In this document: in pieces, positions 16,894 through 25,504 of the stretch | Position numbering within the stretch: position 1 is the first letter of the stretch | How the letters are laid out: each line of letters starts with the position of its first letter | Assembly (NCBI GenBank): GCA_045650705.1 | Contig: JAZRRK010000024.1 | Location: 1 to 42,614 of the forward strand | Reading direction: 5' to 3' | Source of the DNA: UMGS1781 sp045650705 | GTDB taxonomy: Bacteria; Bacillota; Clostridia; TANB77; CAG-508 | Length of the DNA stretch: 42,614 nt | Notes under the pieces: model-generated | What the model was told of the DNA's origin: nothing | Seen by the model: the letters and a program-made list of their open reading frames with translations, nothing else | The model's database searches: none | Translations under genes and position numbers: made by a program

Positions 16894-16935
16894 TGTAGGG
16901 GCGAGCATAGCTCGTCCGTTCTACGAAGAAATTAG
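16894..16935. repeat. Family A hairpin repeat
   Basis: TGTAGGGGCGAGC ATA GCTCGTCCG, then TTCTACGAAGAAATTA. The C-C/G-G pair of other copies is replaced by G-C/G-C, keeping the stem. Confidence 0.85.
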
Positions 16936-16963
16936 TTAAAATATAAATAAGGGAGTAAATTAT

Positions 16964-18409
16964 ATGAGTAAAAATAATGAAGATAATTTTGTAAAAGAGA
17001 TAACAAACATAGAGGAAAACTTTGCTAAATGGTACACAGATATAGTTATAAAAGCAGATTTAGCAGACTATACAGATACAAAAGGATGTATAGCAATAAA
17101 ACCATATGGATATGCAATATGGGAAAATATTCAAAAATATGCAGATGAAAAATTTAAAAAGTCAGGAGTAAAAAATATATATTTACCAGTGTTAATTCCA
17201 GAAAGTCTTTTAAATAAAGAAAAAGACCATGTAGAAGGATTTGCACCAGAAGTAGCATGGGTTACAATAGGTGGACAAGAAGAACTAGAAGAAAAACTAT
17301 GTATTCGTCCAACATCAGAAACAGTTTTTTCAACATTATATTCAAAATGGGTAAAATCTTGGAGAGATTTACCAATGGTATATAACCAATGGTGTAATGT
17401 ATTAAGATGGGAAAAAGAAACAAGACCATTTTTACGTTCAAGAGAATTCTTATGGCAAGAAGGACATACAGTACATAGCACAGCTGAAGAAGCGGAAGCA
17501 AGAACACAGCAAATGCTTAATATCTATGCAGATGTTATAGAAAATTTATTAGCAATACCAGTAATAAAAGGTAAAAAAACTGAAAAAGAAAAATTTGCAG
17601 GAGCTGTAGCAACATATACAGTAGAAACATTAATGCATGATGGTAGAGCATTGCAAGCAGGAACATCACATTATTTTGGGCAAAACTTTACAATACCATT
17701 TGATGTTAAATTCCAAAATAAAGAAGGAAAAGAAGAATATGCATATCAAACATCATGGGGATTTAGTACAAGATTAATAGGTGCAACAATAATGGCACAT
17801 GGAGACAATAGAGGATTAAAATTACCACCAAGAGTAGCACCAATACAAGCTGTAATAGTTCCAATTGCAATAAAAAAAGAAGGCGTAAAAGAAAAAGCAG
17901 AAGAGCTATATAACATATTAAATGAAAAATATAGAATGGAATGTGATACAAGAGAAAACTATACTCCAGGATACAAATTCAATGATTGGGAAATGAGAGG
18001 CGTTCCAGTAAGAATAGAAATAGGACCAAGAGACATTGAAAATGGGGAATGCGTATTAGTAAGACGTGATACAGCTGAAAAAATAACAGTAAAATTAGAT
18101 GAATTAGAAACAAAATTAGGAGAAGTATTAGAACAAATACAAGAAAACATGTATAATGAATGCAAAGCAAACACAGAAAGAAGAACATCAATTGCAAACA
18201 ATCTAGATGAATTTGTAGAAAAAATAAATACAAATCAAGGATTTATAAAAACAATGTGGTGCGGAAACCAAGAATGTGAAGACAAAATAAAAGAATTAAC
18301 AGGTGCACATTCAAGATGTATGCCATTTGAAAAAGAACATATTGGAGACAAATGTGTATGTTGCGGAAAACCAGCAAATACATACATAATCTGGGGAAGA
18401 CAGTATTGA
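16964..18409 (+). CDS. proS: Prolyl-tRNA synthetase, archaeal/eukaryote-like type
   Basis: A 481-residue class II aminoacyl-tRNA synthetase of the short type 3 form, without the bacterial editing insertion. Motif 2 RPFLRSREFLWQEGHTVH, the RPTSET loop, and the motif 3 region GDNRGLKLPPRVAPIQ are visible. The C-terminal zinc-binding-like domain has CGNQECEDKI, CVCCGKP and ends in WGRQY, typical of type 3 ProS. The ATG at 16964 follows AAGGGAG. It is followed by a family A repeat and then the tRNA cluster. Confidence 0.97.
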   Translation: MSKNNEDNFVKEITNIEENFAKWYTDIVIKADLADYTDTKGCIAIKPYGYAIWENIQKYADEKFKKSGVKNIYLPVLIPESLLNKEKDHVEGFAPEVAWVTIGGQEELEEKLCIRPTSETVFSTLYSKWVKSWRDLPMVYNQWCNVLRWEKETRPFLRSREFLWQEGHTVHSTAEEAEARTQQMLNIYADVIENLLAIPVIKGKKTEKEKFAGAVATYTVETLMHDGRALQAGTSHYFGQNFTIPFDVKFQNKEGKEEYAYQTSWGFSTRLIGATIMAHGDNRGLKLPPRVAPIQAVIVPIAIKKEGVKEKAEELYNILNEKYRMECDTRENYTPGYKFNDWEMRGVPVRIEIGPRDIENGECVLVRRDTAEKITVKLDELETKLGEVLEQIQENMYNECKANTERRTSIANNLDEFVEKINTNQGFIKTMWCGNQECEDKIKELTGAHSRCMPFEKEHIGDKCVCCGKPANTYIIWGRQY

Positions 18410-18460
18410 AATAGTGAAGAGTGAGAATGGAAATTCATATATAAAGTTATTTAAGAAATT

Positions 18461-18499
18461 TGTAGGGGCGAGCATTGCTCGTCCGTTTTCAAATATGAG
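18461..18499. repeat. Family A hairpin repeat
   Basis: TGTAGGGGCGAGC ATT GCTCGTCCG then TTTTCAAATATGAG, between proS and the tRNA promoter. Confidence 0.85.
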
Positions 18500-18545
18500 A
18501 TTTTTAACAAAAAATTCAAAAAAATGAAAAATTTTCAAAAAACTA

Positions 18546-18574
18546 TTGACAGATGATAAAAAAAATAGTATACT
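18546..18574 (+). promoter_or_regulatory. Strong promoter of the tRNA operon
   Basis: TTGACA at 18546-18551, a 17-nt spacer and TATACT at 18569-18574, 18 nt before tRNA-Val. Confidence 0.88.
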
Positions 18575-18592
18575 AATATTCGTTGAACGGAC

Positions 18593-18668
18593 GGGCGCAT
18601 AGCTCAGCTGGTAGAGCATCTGCCTTACAAGCAGGAGGTCATAGGTTCGAGCCCTATTGCGCCCACCA
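18593..18668 (+). tRNA. tRNA-Val (TAC)
   Basis: Acceptor arms GGGCGCA and TGCGCCC pair, the D-loop has AGCTCAGCTGGTAGAGC, the anticodon loop CTTACAA gives TAC, the T-arm has GGTTCGAGCCC, and CCA is encoded. It is the first of three tRNAs behind one promoter. Confidence 0.98.
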
Positions 18669-18680
18669 TTTAATTTTTTT

Positions 18681-18757
18681 GGCCCGGTAGTTCAGTTGGT
18701 TAGAACGCTAGCCTGTCACGCTAGAGGTCGACGGTTCGAGCCCGTTCCGGGTCGCCA
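18681..18757 (+). tRNA. tRNA-Asp (GTC)
   Basis: Acceptor arms GGCCCGG and CCGGGTC pair with one G-T wobble; the anticodon loop CTGTCAC gives GTC; the T-loop GGTTCGAGCCC is standard; CCA is encoded. Confidence 0.97.
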
Positions 18758-18777
18758 TTTTTTTTAATAGCATATTT

Positions 18778-18853
18778 GGCTCGATAGCTCAGTTGGTAGA
18801 GCAGGGGACTGAAAATCCCCGTGTCAGTGGTTCGATTCCACTTCGAGCCACCA
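18778..18853 (+). tRNA. tRNA-Phe (GAA)
   Basis: Acceptor arms GGCTCGA and TCGAGCC pair; the anticodon loop CTGAAAA gives GAA; the T-loop GGTTCGATTCC is standard; CCA is encoded. Confidence 0.98.
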
Positions 18854-18858
18854 TAAAA

Positions 18859-18885
18859 ATAGAAGTCTTAAGACTTCTATTTTTT
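18859..18885. terminator. Bidirectional terminator between tRNAs and uvrB
   Basis: AGAAGTCTTAAGACTTCT (18861-18878) is a perfect palindrome flanked by A-run and T-run, so it can end both the tRNA transcript and the convergent uvrB transcript. Confidence 0.85.
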
Positions 18886-18934
18886 GTGGGCGAGAACTTT
18901 TAATATGGAATCGAAAAGGACGTGTGCCATATTA

Positions 18935-20887
18935 TTAAATCAATTTTTCCAATTCTTTAATCTTATCACGTAATTCTGCAGCTTTTTCAAATTCCATATT
19001 AGCAGCACATTTTAGCATTTCATCTGTTAAATTATTTATAATATTTTCAATAGATTCATCTTTATCCAATTTATATTCAGAGCTAACATCTTCTAAGATA
19101 GTAGCTTTAATAGTATCACGAATTCCTTTATTAATAGTTTGAGGTGTTATGCCATGAGTCTTATTGTATTCCATTTGAATACTTCTTCTTCTATTTGTTT
19201 CTGAAATAGCTTTTTCCATACTATCAGTAAGTTCATCTGCATACATAATAACAACCCCATTAGCATTTCTTGCAGCTCTACCTATAGTTTGTATTAAAGA
19301 CCTTTCAGAACGTAAAAATCCTTCTTTATCTGCATCTAATATAGCAACAAGTGAAACTTCTGGTATGTCTAATCCTTCTCTTAAAAGATTTATTCCGACA
19401 AGAACATCAAATTCTCCTAAACGAAGATTACGTATAATTTCCATTCTTTCTAATGCTTTTATATCAGAATGCATATAATTTACTTTTATATCAATATTTT
19501 TTAAATAAGATGTTAAATCTTCAGCCATTTTTTTAGTTAGAGTAGTAACTAAAACTCTTTCATGTCGTTCAACTCTTAATCGTATTTGAGATATTAAATC
19601 ATCAATTTGATTTTGAGCAGGACGTACTTCAATTTTAGGGTCTAAAAGTCCTGTTGGTCTTATAATTTGTTCAACTACTTGCTCAGAATGTTCATTTTCA
19701 TAATCTGCAGGAGTTGCACTAACAAATATACATTGGTTTATTCTTTCTTCAAACTCATTAAATTTTAAAGGTCTGTTATCATAAGCAGAAGGAAGTCTAA
19801 AACCATAGTTTACAAGAGAATCTTTCCTAGCTTTATCTCCATTATACATTGCTCTAACTTGTGGAATGGTAGCGTGGGATTCATCTATAAGTAATAAGAA
19901 ATCTTTTGGGAAATAGTCAAATAGAGTAAATGGAGGAGAGCCAGCAGATCTTCCACTTATATGCCTAGAATAATTTTCTATACCTTGGCAAAATCCAGTT
20001 TCTATAAGCATTTCCATATCAAAATTTGTTCTTTCCTCAATTCTTTGAGCTTCAATTAGTTTATTATTATCTTTAAAATATTTAATTCTTTCATCTAGTT
20101 CAGTTTCAATTGTTTTTATTGCATTTTTTAGTTTAGTTTCAGAAGTAGCATAGTGTGAATTAGGAAAGATCATAATATGATTTCTCGTTCCAATAACTTT
20201 TCCAGTTAAAGGATTTATAACAGATATTTTTTCAATTTCATCTCCCCAGAATTCTACTCTTATTGCCATTTCATTAGTATCAGAAGGGTAAACTTCTAAG
20301 ATATCTCCTTTAGCTCTAAAAGTACCTCTTTTAAAATCTATATCATTTCTAGAATATTGCATATTTACTAGTTTTTTTAATATTTCATTTCTTTCACGTT
20401 GCATACCAGGTCTCAAAGAGACAATAAGGTTTTCATAATCAATAGGATCTCCTAAACCATAAATGCAAGAAACAGAAGCTACAACAATAACATCTTTTCT
20501 TTCAAAAAGAGATGCTGTTGCAGAATGTCTTAATTTATCAATTTCATCATTAATAGAAGCATCTTTTTCGATATAAGTATCAGAAGAAGGAATATAGCTT
20601 TCAGGTTGATAATAATCGTAATAAGATACGAAATATTCAACTGCATTTTCAGGAAACAATTCCTTAAACTCACTATATAATTGACCTGCAAGAGTTTTAT
20701 TGTGTGCTAAAACAAGAGTAGGTCTTTGTACTTTTTCGATAATATTAGCCATAGTAAAAGTTTTACCAGAGCCAGTAACTCCTAATAATGTTTGAAACTT
20801 TTTACCATTATTTAATCCATTAACTAAATCATTTATTGCCTGAGGCTGGTCACCTGTTGGCTTATATTCTGATACCAATTTAAACAT
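18935..20887 (-). CDS. uvrB: Excinuclease ABC subunit UvrB
   Basis: A 650-residue helicase-like DNA damage recognition subunit of nucleotide excision repair. It has the N-terminus MFKLVSEYKPTGDQPQAI, Walker A GVTGSGKT, the beta-hairpin SYYDYYQPESYIP, LLIDESH, the RAMYNGDKARKDSLVNYGFRLPSA segment (given here by position), LREGLDIPEVSLV, and a C-terminal UVR domain (AANMEFEKAAELRDKIKEL). The frame is open further upstream to 20950, but AAGGAAAG just before 20887 and the family N-terminus set the start. It is the only - strand protein gene here, alone and divergent from folD. Confidence 0.97.
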   Translation of the reverse strand: MFKLVSEYKPTGDQPQAINDLVNGLNNGKKFQTLLGVTGSGKTFTMANIIEKVQRPTLVLAHNKTLAGQLYSEFKELFPENAVEYFVSYYDYYQPESYIPSSDTYIEKDASINDEIDKLRHSATASLFERKDVIVVASVSCIYGLGDPIDYENLIVSLRPGMQRERNEILKKLVNMQYSRNDIDFKRGTFRAKGDILEVYPSDTNEMAIRVEFWGDEIEKISVINPLTGKVIGTRNHIMIFPNSHYATSETKLKNAIKTIETELDERIKYFKDNNKLIEAQRIEERTNFDMEMLIETGFCQGIENYSRHISGRSAGSPPFTLFDYFPKDFLLLIDESHATIPQVRAMYNGDKARKDSLVNYGFRLPSAYDNRPLKFNEFEERINQCIFVSATPADYENEHSEQVVEQIIRPTGLLDPKIEVRPAQNQIDDLISQIRLRVERHERVLVTTLTKKMAEDLTSYLKNIDIKVNYMHSDIKALERMEIIRNLRLGEFDVLVGINLLREGLDIPEVSLVAILDADKEGFLRSERSLIQTIGRAARNANGVVIMYADELTDSMEKAISETNRRRSIQMEYNKTHGITPQTINKGIRDTIKATILEDVSSEYKLDKDESIENIINNLTDEMLKCAANMEFEKAAELRDKIKELEKLI

Positions 20888-21091
20888 AATAATTTTCACT
20901 TTCCTTAAAATATCTTTTCCATATTTAATTATATCAAAATATAGCACCATTTTAAATAGTTTAGTTAATATTTATGTAAAAGAGTAGCTCAAGTGAAGAA
21001 TATATAATATAAAATTACTAAAAACAGTTAATATCACTTTTAATTTTTATAAATTAGTGATATAATGCATGCAATGAAATGAGGGGAAAAT

Positions 21092-21931
21092 ATGGCAACA
21101 ATTTTAGATGGAAAAGAAGTAGCAAGAAAGACGAGAGAAAGATTAAAAAATAAAGTAGAAGAATTAAAACAAAAAGGAATAGTTCCTAAGCTTGCAGTTA
21201 TTATGGTTGGAGAAGATGGCGCTTCAAAGATATATGTAAGAAATAAAAGCAAGGCTTGTGAAGAATTAGGAATAGAATATGAGGAGTATTTATTAGGGGA
21301 CGATACTACTCAAGAAAAATTACTAGAACTAATAAATGAATTAAATGAAAGAACTGATGTAAATGGAATTCTTTTACAAAGTCCTATACCAAAACATTTA
21401 GATATAAATGAAGCATTTAGAACAATAGCTCCTAATAAAGATGTAGATGGATTTAATCCTATAAATGTAGGAAAGCTAGTATTAGGACAAGAAACTTTTG
21501 TATCTTGCACACCATTTGGAGTTATAAAATTATTAGAAGAATATAATATTGAGATAGAGGGAAAAAATGCAGTAGTAATAGGGAGAAGCAATATTGTAGG
21601 AAAGCCAATGCTACAATGCTTATTAAATAAAAATGCAACAGTAACCATATGCCATTCTAAAACAAAGGAGTTAAAAGATATTACAAAAAAAGCTGATATA
21701 TTAGTATGTGCATTAGGAAAAACAAAATTTGTAACAGCAGATATGGTAAAAGAAGGAGCTGTTGTTATAGATGTTGGAATAAATAGAAATGAAGAAGGAA
21801 AAGTATGTGGAGATGTAGATTTTGAGGAAGTTAGCAAAATTGCAAGCTATATTACTCCTGTACCAGGTGGAGTTGGACCTATGACAATAGCAATGCTTAT
21901 GAACAATATAATAAAAGCTTCACAAAAATAA
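21092..21931 (+). CDS. folD: Bifunctional methylene-THF dehydrogenase/cyclohydrolase FolD
   Basis: A 279-residue enzyme interconverting 5,10-methylene-, methenyl- and 10-formyl-tetrahydrofolate. Substrate-site segments include VGEDGASKIYVRNKSKACEE with the catalytic lysine, and LLQSPIPKHLD. The NADP-binding domain has GRSNIVGKPMLQCLLNKNATVT, and the C-terminus has the PGGVGPMTIAMLMNN signature. Length is normal. A TATAAT at 21061-21066 is the likely -10 element, with a poor -35. It is divergent from uvrB and followed by dprA. Confidence 0.97.
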   Translation: MATILDGKEVARKTRERLKNKVEELKQKGIVPKLAVIMVGEDGASKIYVRNKSKACEELGIEYEEYLLGDDTTQEKLLELINELNERTDVNGILLQSPIPKHLDINEAFRTIAPNKDVDGFNPINVGKLVLGQETFVSCTPFGVIKLLEEYNIEIEGKNAVVIGRSNIVGKPMLQCLLNKNATVTICHSKTKELKDITKKADILVCALGKTKFVTADMVKEGAVVIDVGINRNEEGKVCGDVDFEEVSKIASYITPVPGGVGPMTIAMLMNNIIKASQK

Positions 21932-21975
21932 AAGAAAAAAAGAGGACTACAATTAAATATGTGAAAGGATGAAAA

Positions 21976-22843
21976 ATGATGAATACATATTGGATTTGGT
22001 TCTCAAGAATAAATAAAATAGGAGCAAGAGTACAAAATGAATTATTAAACAAATATGAAACTCCTAAAAATATATGGAAATTAACTAAAGAAGAATTGCA
22101 GAAAAATCAGTTTTTAGACAAAGAAAAGATAGAGATTATACTAGATAACACCTACAGAAAAAACTTAAAGTCTTTTGAAGAATATATGAAGAAAAATGGC
22201 ATAAATATGATAACAATAAAAGACAAAACATATCCACAAAAGTTAAAAAATATTTATGATTCACCAGTTGTATTGTATACAAAAGGAAATAGTGAAATAT
22301 TAAATAACAAATCAATAGCAATTATAGGTAGTAGAAATTGTAGTAAATATGGAAGTCAAACAGCAAAAAGATTTGCATATAATTTATCAAATAGAAATAT
22401 AACCATAATATCAGGATTAGCTAATGGTGTGGACAAATATGCACATATAGGCGCAGTAAAGTCTCTAAAGAATACCATAGCAGTAATAGGAAATGGACTA
22501 GATAATATATATCCGTACGAAAATAAGAATTTAGCAGAAAAGATAATAGAACAAGGCGGAGTGATAATTTCAGAATATATTATAGGTACAAAACCAGAAA
22601 AGTTGAATTTTCCAGCAAGAAATAGAATGATAAGTGGATTGTCAGATGGAGTGCTTGTAATAGAAGCAAGAGAAAAGAGTGGAACATATATAACAGTAGA
22701 TTTTGCATTAGAACAAGGAAAGAATGTATATGCGATACCAGGAAATATAAATAGTTGCACTTCAAAACGGAACTAATGAATTAATAAAACAAGGAGCAAA
22801 GATGGTAACGACAGAACAAGACATTTTAAACGATTTTTCTTGA
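21976..22843 (+). CDS. dprA: DNA processing protein DprA, one CGG +1 shift site
   Basis: A Rossmann-fold protein that protects incoming single-stranded DNA and loads RecA during transformation. The zero frame gives IAIIGSRNCSKYG, ISGLANGVDKYAH, VIGNGLDNIYPYEN and FPARNRMISGLSDGVLVIEA, then runs YAIPGNINSCTSK and stops at TAA 22774-22776, two codons after CGG 22768-22770. Skipping the C gives GTNELIKQGAKMVTTEQDIL and a stop at 22843: the standard DprA end (S-x-GTN-x-LI-x-x-GAK). The joined protein has 288 residues. It is a short form, with no room for the extra C-terminal winged helix of some homologues. The ATG at 21976 follows AAAGGATG. Confidence 0.9.
22768..22770 (+). other. Putative +1 recoding site 3 (AAA CGG A)
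   Basis: CGG is in the zero frame of dprA. Skipping the C gives S-K-G-T-N-E-L-I, matching the family; reading arginine gives R-N-stop. Confidence 0.85.
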
Positions 22844-22895
22844 ATTTTATTAGCATTTGTAATATAATAAAAAAGATGATATGTGGGAGGTAAAA

Positions 22896-25454
22896 ATGGA
22901 AGAGAATAAAAATAAAAAGAAAAAAGTAAGAAGAATACCAGAAACACAAAATGAAATGGAAGAAACAAAAAAATATAAAATAAAAACTAAGAGAACAAAA
23001 AAACATCCTAAAGTTTGGAAAGCAGTTAAAATATCATTATTAGTATTATTATTAATATTGATAATAACAGCAGGTATATTTATAGGTAAACTATATGGAA
23101 TATGCAAAGAAGCAAAACTGGATATGAAAGAAGTAAAAATTAAATTTGAAAATTCAGTTGTAAAAGATATTACAGGAGCAACAATTGCAGTATTAAGTGG
23201 AGATGAAAATAGAGACCCTATTCCTATTTCTCAAATGTCTAAGTACATACCAAAAGCTTTCGTTGCAATTGAAGACGAAAGATTCTATGAACATAATGGT
23301 GTTGATATAAAAAGAACAGGAGCTGCAACATTAACATATATTTTAAATGGAGGAAATTCTTCATTTGGTGGAAGTACAATAACTCAACAAATGGTAAAAA
23401 ATATAACTACAGAGGATGACAGAACTTGGCAAAGAAAAGTTAAAGAAATGGCAAGAGCGTATTATATAGAACAAGAAATGTCTAAAGACGAGATATTAGA
23501 GCTATATTTAAACTTAATATTCTTAGGAGGAAGAACATATGGAGTTGAAGTAGCTTCTCAATACTATTTTAGTAAAAGCGCTAGTGATTTAACTTTAGCT
23601 GAATCAGCCTTTTTGGCAGGAATAAATAATGCACCAAACTTATATAGCCCATTTTCAACAGAGGAAGATGATATAAAACAAATAAAGACAAGAACAAGAA
23701 CAGTATTAGATAAGATGCGTGAATTAGGAAAAGAAAAACAAGAGCATAAAGCAGGTATTACAGAGGAAGAGTATAGAACAGCAGTTGAAGAATTAGAAAA
23801 TGGATTAGCCTTTAATAAAGGAACTATAGCTCAATCAATACATTCATATCATACTGAAGCAGCTATAAATCAAGTAAAAAAAGAATTAAAAGAAAAGTAT
23901 GGATATACTGAGGATTACGTAGATGCTTATGTAAAAAGTGGAGGACTTACAATATATACAACACAAAATACTGAATTTCAAAATGTGATGGAAGAAGAAG
24001 TAAAAGATGAAGATTATATTACATACTCAAAGAAGACAAAAGACGAAGATGGAAACTATAAAACAGCACAAACAGCAATGGTACTTATAGACCATAAAAC
24101 AGGATATGTATTAGCTACAGTTGGAGCATTAGGAGAAAAAACAACAGCATTTGGTTTAAATAGAGCAACACAAAGTACAAGACAGCCAGGTTCATCTATG
24201 AAACCTTTAGCGGTATTATGTCCTGGAATAGATAACGGGATAATTACAGCAGGTTCAGTTTTTGATGATATAACATATTCATCAGGACAATATGCAGATT
24301 TTAAAAATTACGCATATTCAAGTAAAGGATTAATAACAGTAAGATATGCAATAGCTTCATCACAAAATATACCAATGTTAAAGGCGATAAATGCGATAGG
24401 AATTGATAGATCAGTAGAATTTCTAAAAAGTGCAGGAATTACTTCAATTCAAGAACATCAAAAAAATATGACTCTAGCTTTAGGAAGTGCTGACATAAGT
24501 CCATTAGAAATGGCAGGAGCTTATGCAGCAATTGCTAATGATGGAGTATATATAGAACCAACTTTTTATACAAAAGTTGTAGATGGTGAAGGAAATGTTA
24601 TTTTACAAACAGAGCAAGAAACAAGAACAATAATGTCATCAGCATCTGCATATATTGTAAAAGAAATATTAACAGAAGTTGTAAGATCAGGAGCATTGTC
24701 TTATACAAGAATTTCAGGTATAAGTGTTGGAGCAAAAACAGGAACAACAACAGGTGATGTTGATAGATGGGTATGTGGATTTACACCATATTATACAGCA
24801 GCAACTTGGTTTGGATTTGATCAAGAAGAACAAGTAAGATTTACATGGAACCCAGCAGGATATATATGGGACGGAGTAATGGAAGAAATCCATAAAGGTT
24901 TAGAAGGTAAAACATTTGCTGATACAAGACCAAGTGGAGTTACAACAGCAACTATATGTAAAAATTCAGGGAAATTAGCAACAGAACTTTGTAAAAATGA
25001 CCCTAGAGGAAGTCAAGTATATACAGAATACTACTTAAAAGGAACAGTTCCTAAAGAACAATGTACTTGCCATGTAGAAGCAACTATATGTTTAGATACA
25101 GGACTTTTAGCTAATGAGTATTGTACAAATATAGAAAAAAAAGTATATATAACTAGACCAGAAACAGAAAAAGGAAATTGGGATAAAGCACAAGATGCAA
25201 AATATATGCTAACAATTAAAGATACTTGTACTACACATGTAAAACCAGAAGAACCTGAGATACCAGAAGAGCCAGAAGTACCTGAGGGAAATACAACAAC
25301 AGGAAATACAACAACTGGTAACACAACAACAGGAAATACGACAACAGGAAATACAACAACTGAAAATACAACAAGTGAGAATACAACGACTGAGAACACA
25401 ACAACAGGCAACACAATAATTGATAATACAATAGATGTAAGTACATCTAATTAA
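22896..25454 (+). CDS. Class A penicillin-binding protein
   Basis: An 852-residue bifunctional peptidoglycan synthase. It has a very basic N-terminus, a signal anchor at residues 43-64, a family 51 glycosyltransferase domain (AIEDERFYEHNGVD, FGGSTITQQMVKN) and a transpeptidase domain with SSMK in RQPGSSMKPLAVL, the SQN motif in ASSQNIPML and KTG in GAKTGTTTGD. After about residue 690 comes a cysteine-containing tail, then a low-complexity Pro/Glu stretch and about a dozen (N)TTT(G/E)N units at the C-terminus. The frame is open from ATG 22881, but GGGAGG at 22884-22889 places the start at 22896. Likely the main PBP1-type enzyme; the tail may reach into the wall. Confidence 0.95.
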   Translation: MEENKNKKKKVRRIPETQNEMEETKKYKIKTKRTKKHPKVWKAVKISLLVLLLILIITAGIFIGKLYGICKEAKLDMKEVKIKFENSVVKDITGATIAVLSGDENRDPIPISQMSKYIPKAFVAIEDERFYEHNGVDIKRTGAATLTYILNGGNSSFGGSTITQQMVKNITTEDDRTWQRKVKEMARAYYIEQEMSKDEILELYLNLIFLGGRTYGVEVASQYYFSKSASDLTLAESAFLAGINNAPNLYSPFSTEEDDIKQIKTRTRTVLDKMRELGKEKQEHKAGITEEEYRTAVEELENGLAFNKGTIAQSIHSYHTEAAINQVKKELKEKYGYTEDYVDAYVKSGGLTIYTTQNTEFQNVMEEEVKDEDYITYSKKTKDEDGNYKTAQTAMVLIDHKTGYVLATVGALGEKTTAFGLNRATQSTRQPGSSMKPLAVLCPGIDNGIITAGSVFDDITYSSGQYADFKNYAYSSKGLITVRYAIASSQNIPMLKAINAIGIDRSVEFLKSAGITSIQEHQKNMTLALGSADISPLEMAGAYAAIANDGVYIEPTFYTKVVDGEGNVILQTEQETRTIMSSASAYIVKEILTEVVRSGALSYTRISGISVGAKTGTTTGDVDRWVCGFTPYYTAATWFGFDQEEQVRFTWNPAGYIWDGVMEEIHKGLEGKTFADTRPSGVTTATICKNSGKLATELCKNDPRGSQVYTEYYLKGTVPKEQCTCHVEATICLDTGLLANEYCTNIEKKVYITRPETEKGNWDKAQDAKYMLTIKDTCTTHVKPEEPEIPEEPEVPEGNTTTGNTTTGNTTTGNTTTGNTTTENTTSENTTTENTTTGNTIIDNTIDVSTSN

Positions 25455-25463
25455 AACAACTAA

Positions 25464-25495
25464 TAATGGCAAATTATTATAATAATTTGCCATTA
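25464..25495. repeat. Perfect 32-bp palindrome between pbp and cysS
   Basis: TAATGGCAAATTATTA is followed directly by its exact reverse complement. No T-run follows on the + strand. It may be a terminator-like hairpin, an RNA processing site or an operator upstream of cysS. Confidence 0.8.
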
Positions 25496-25504
25496 ATATG
25501 ATAG

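Noticed and set aside
18593..18853. tRNA cluster as a phage attachment site
   Set aside because: All three tRNAs are intact and no integrase, direct repeat of a tRNA 3' end or foreign region is next to them.
20888..20950. 21-residue N-terminal extension of UvrB
   Set aside because: The UvrB N-terminus begins at MFKLVSEYKPTGDQP, with an AAGGAAAG site just upstream.
25275..25440. CRISPR-like or tandem repeat array
   Set aside because: The repeats are 12-18 nt units coding the Asn/Thr-rich tail of the PBP, with no spacers.
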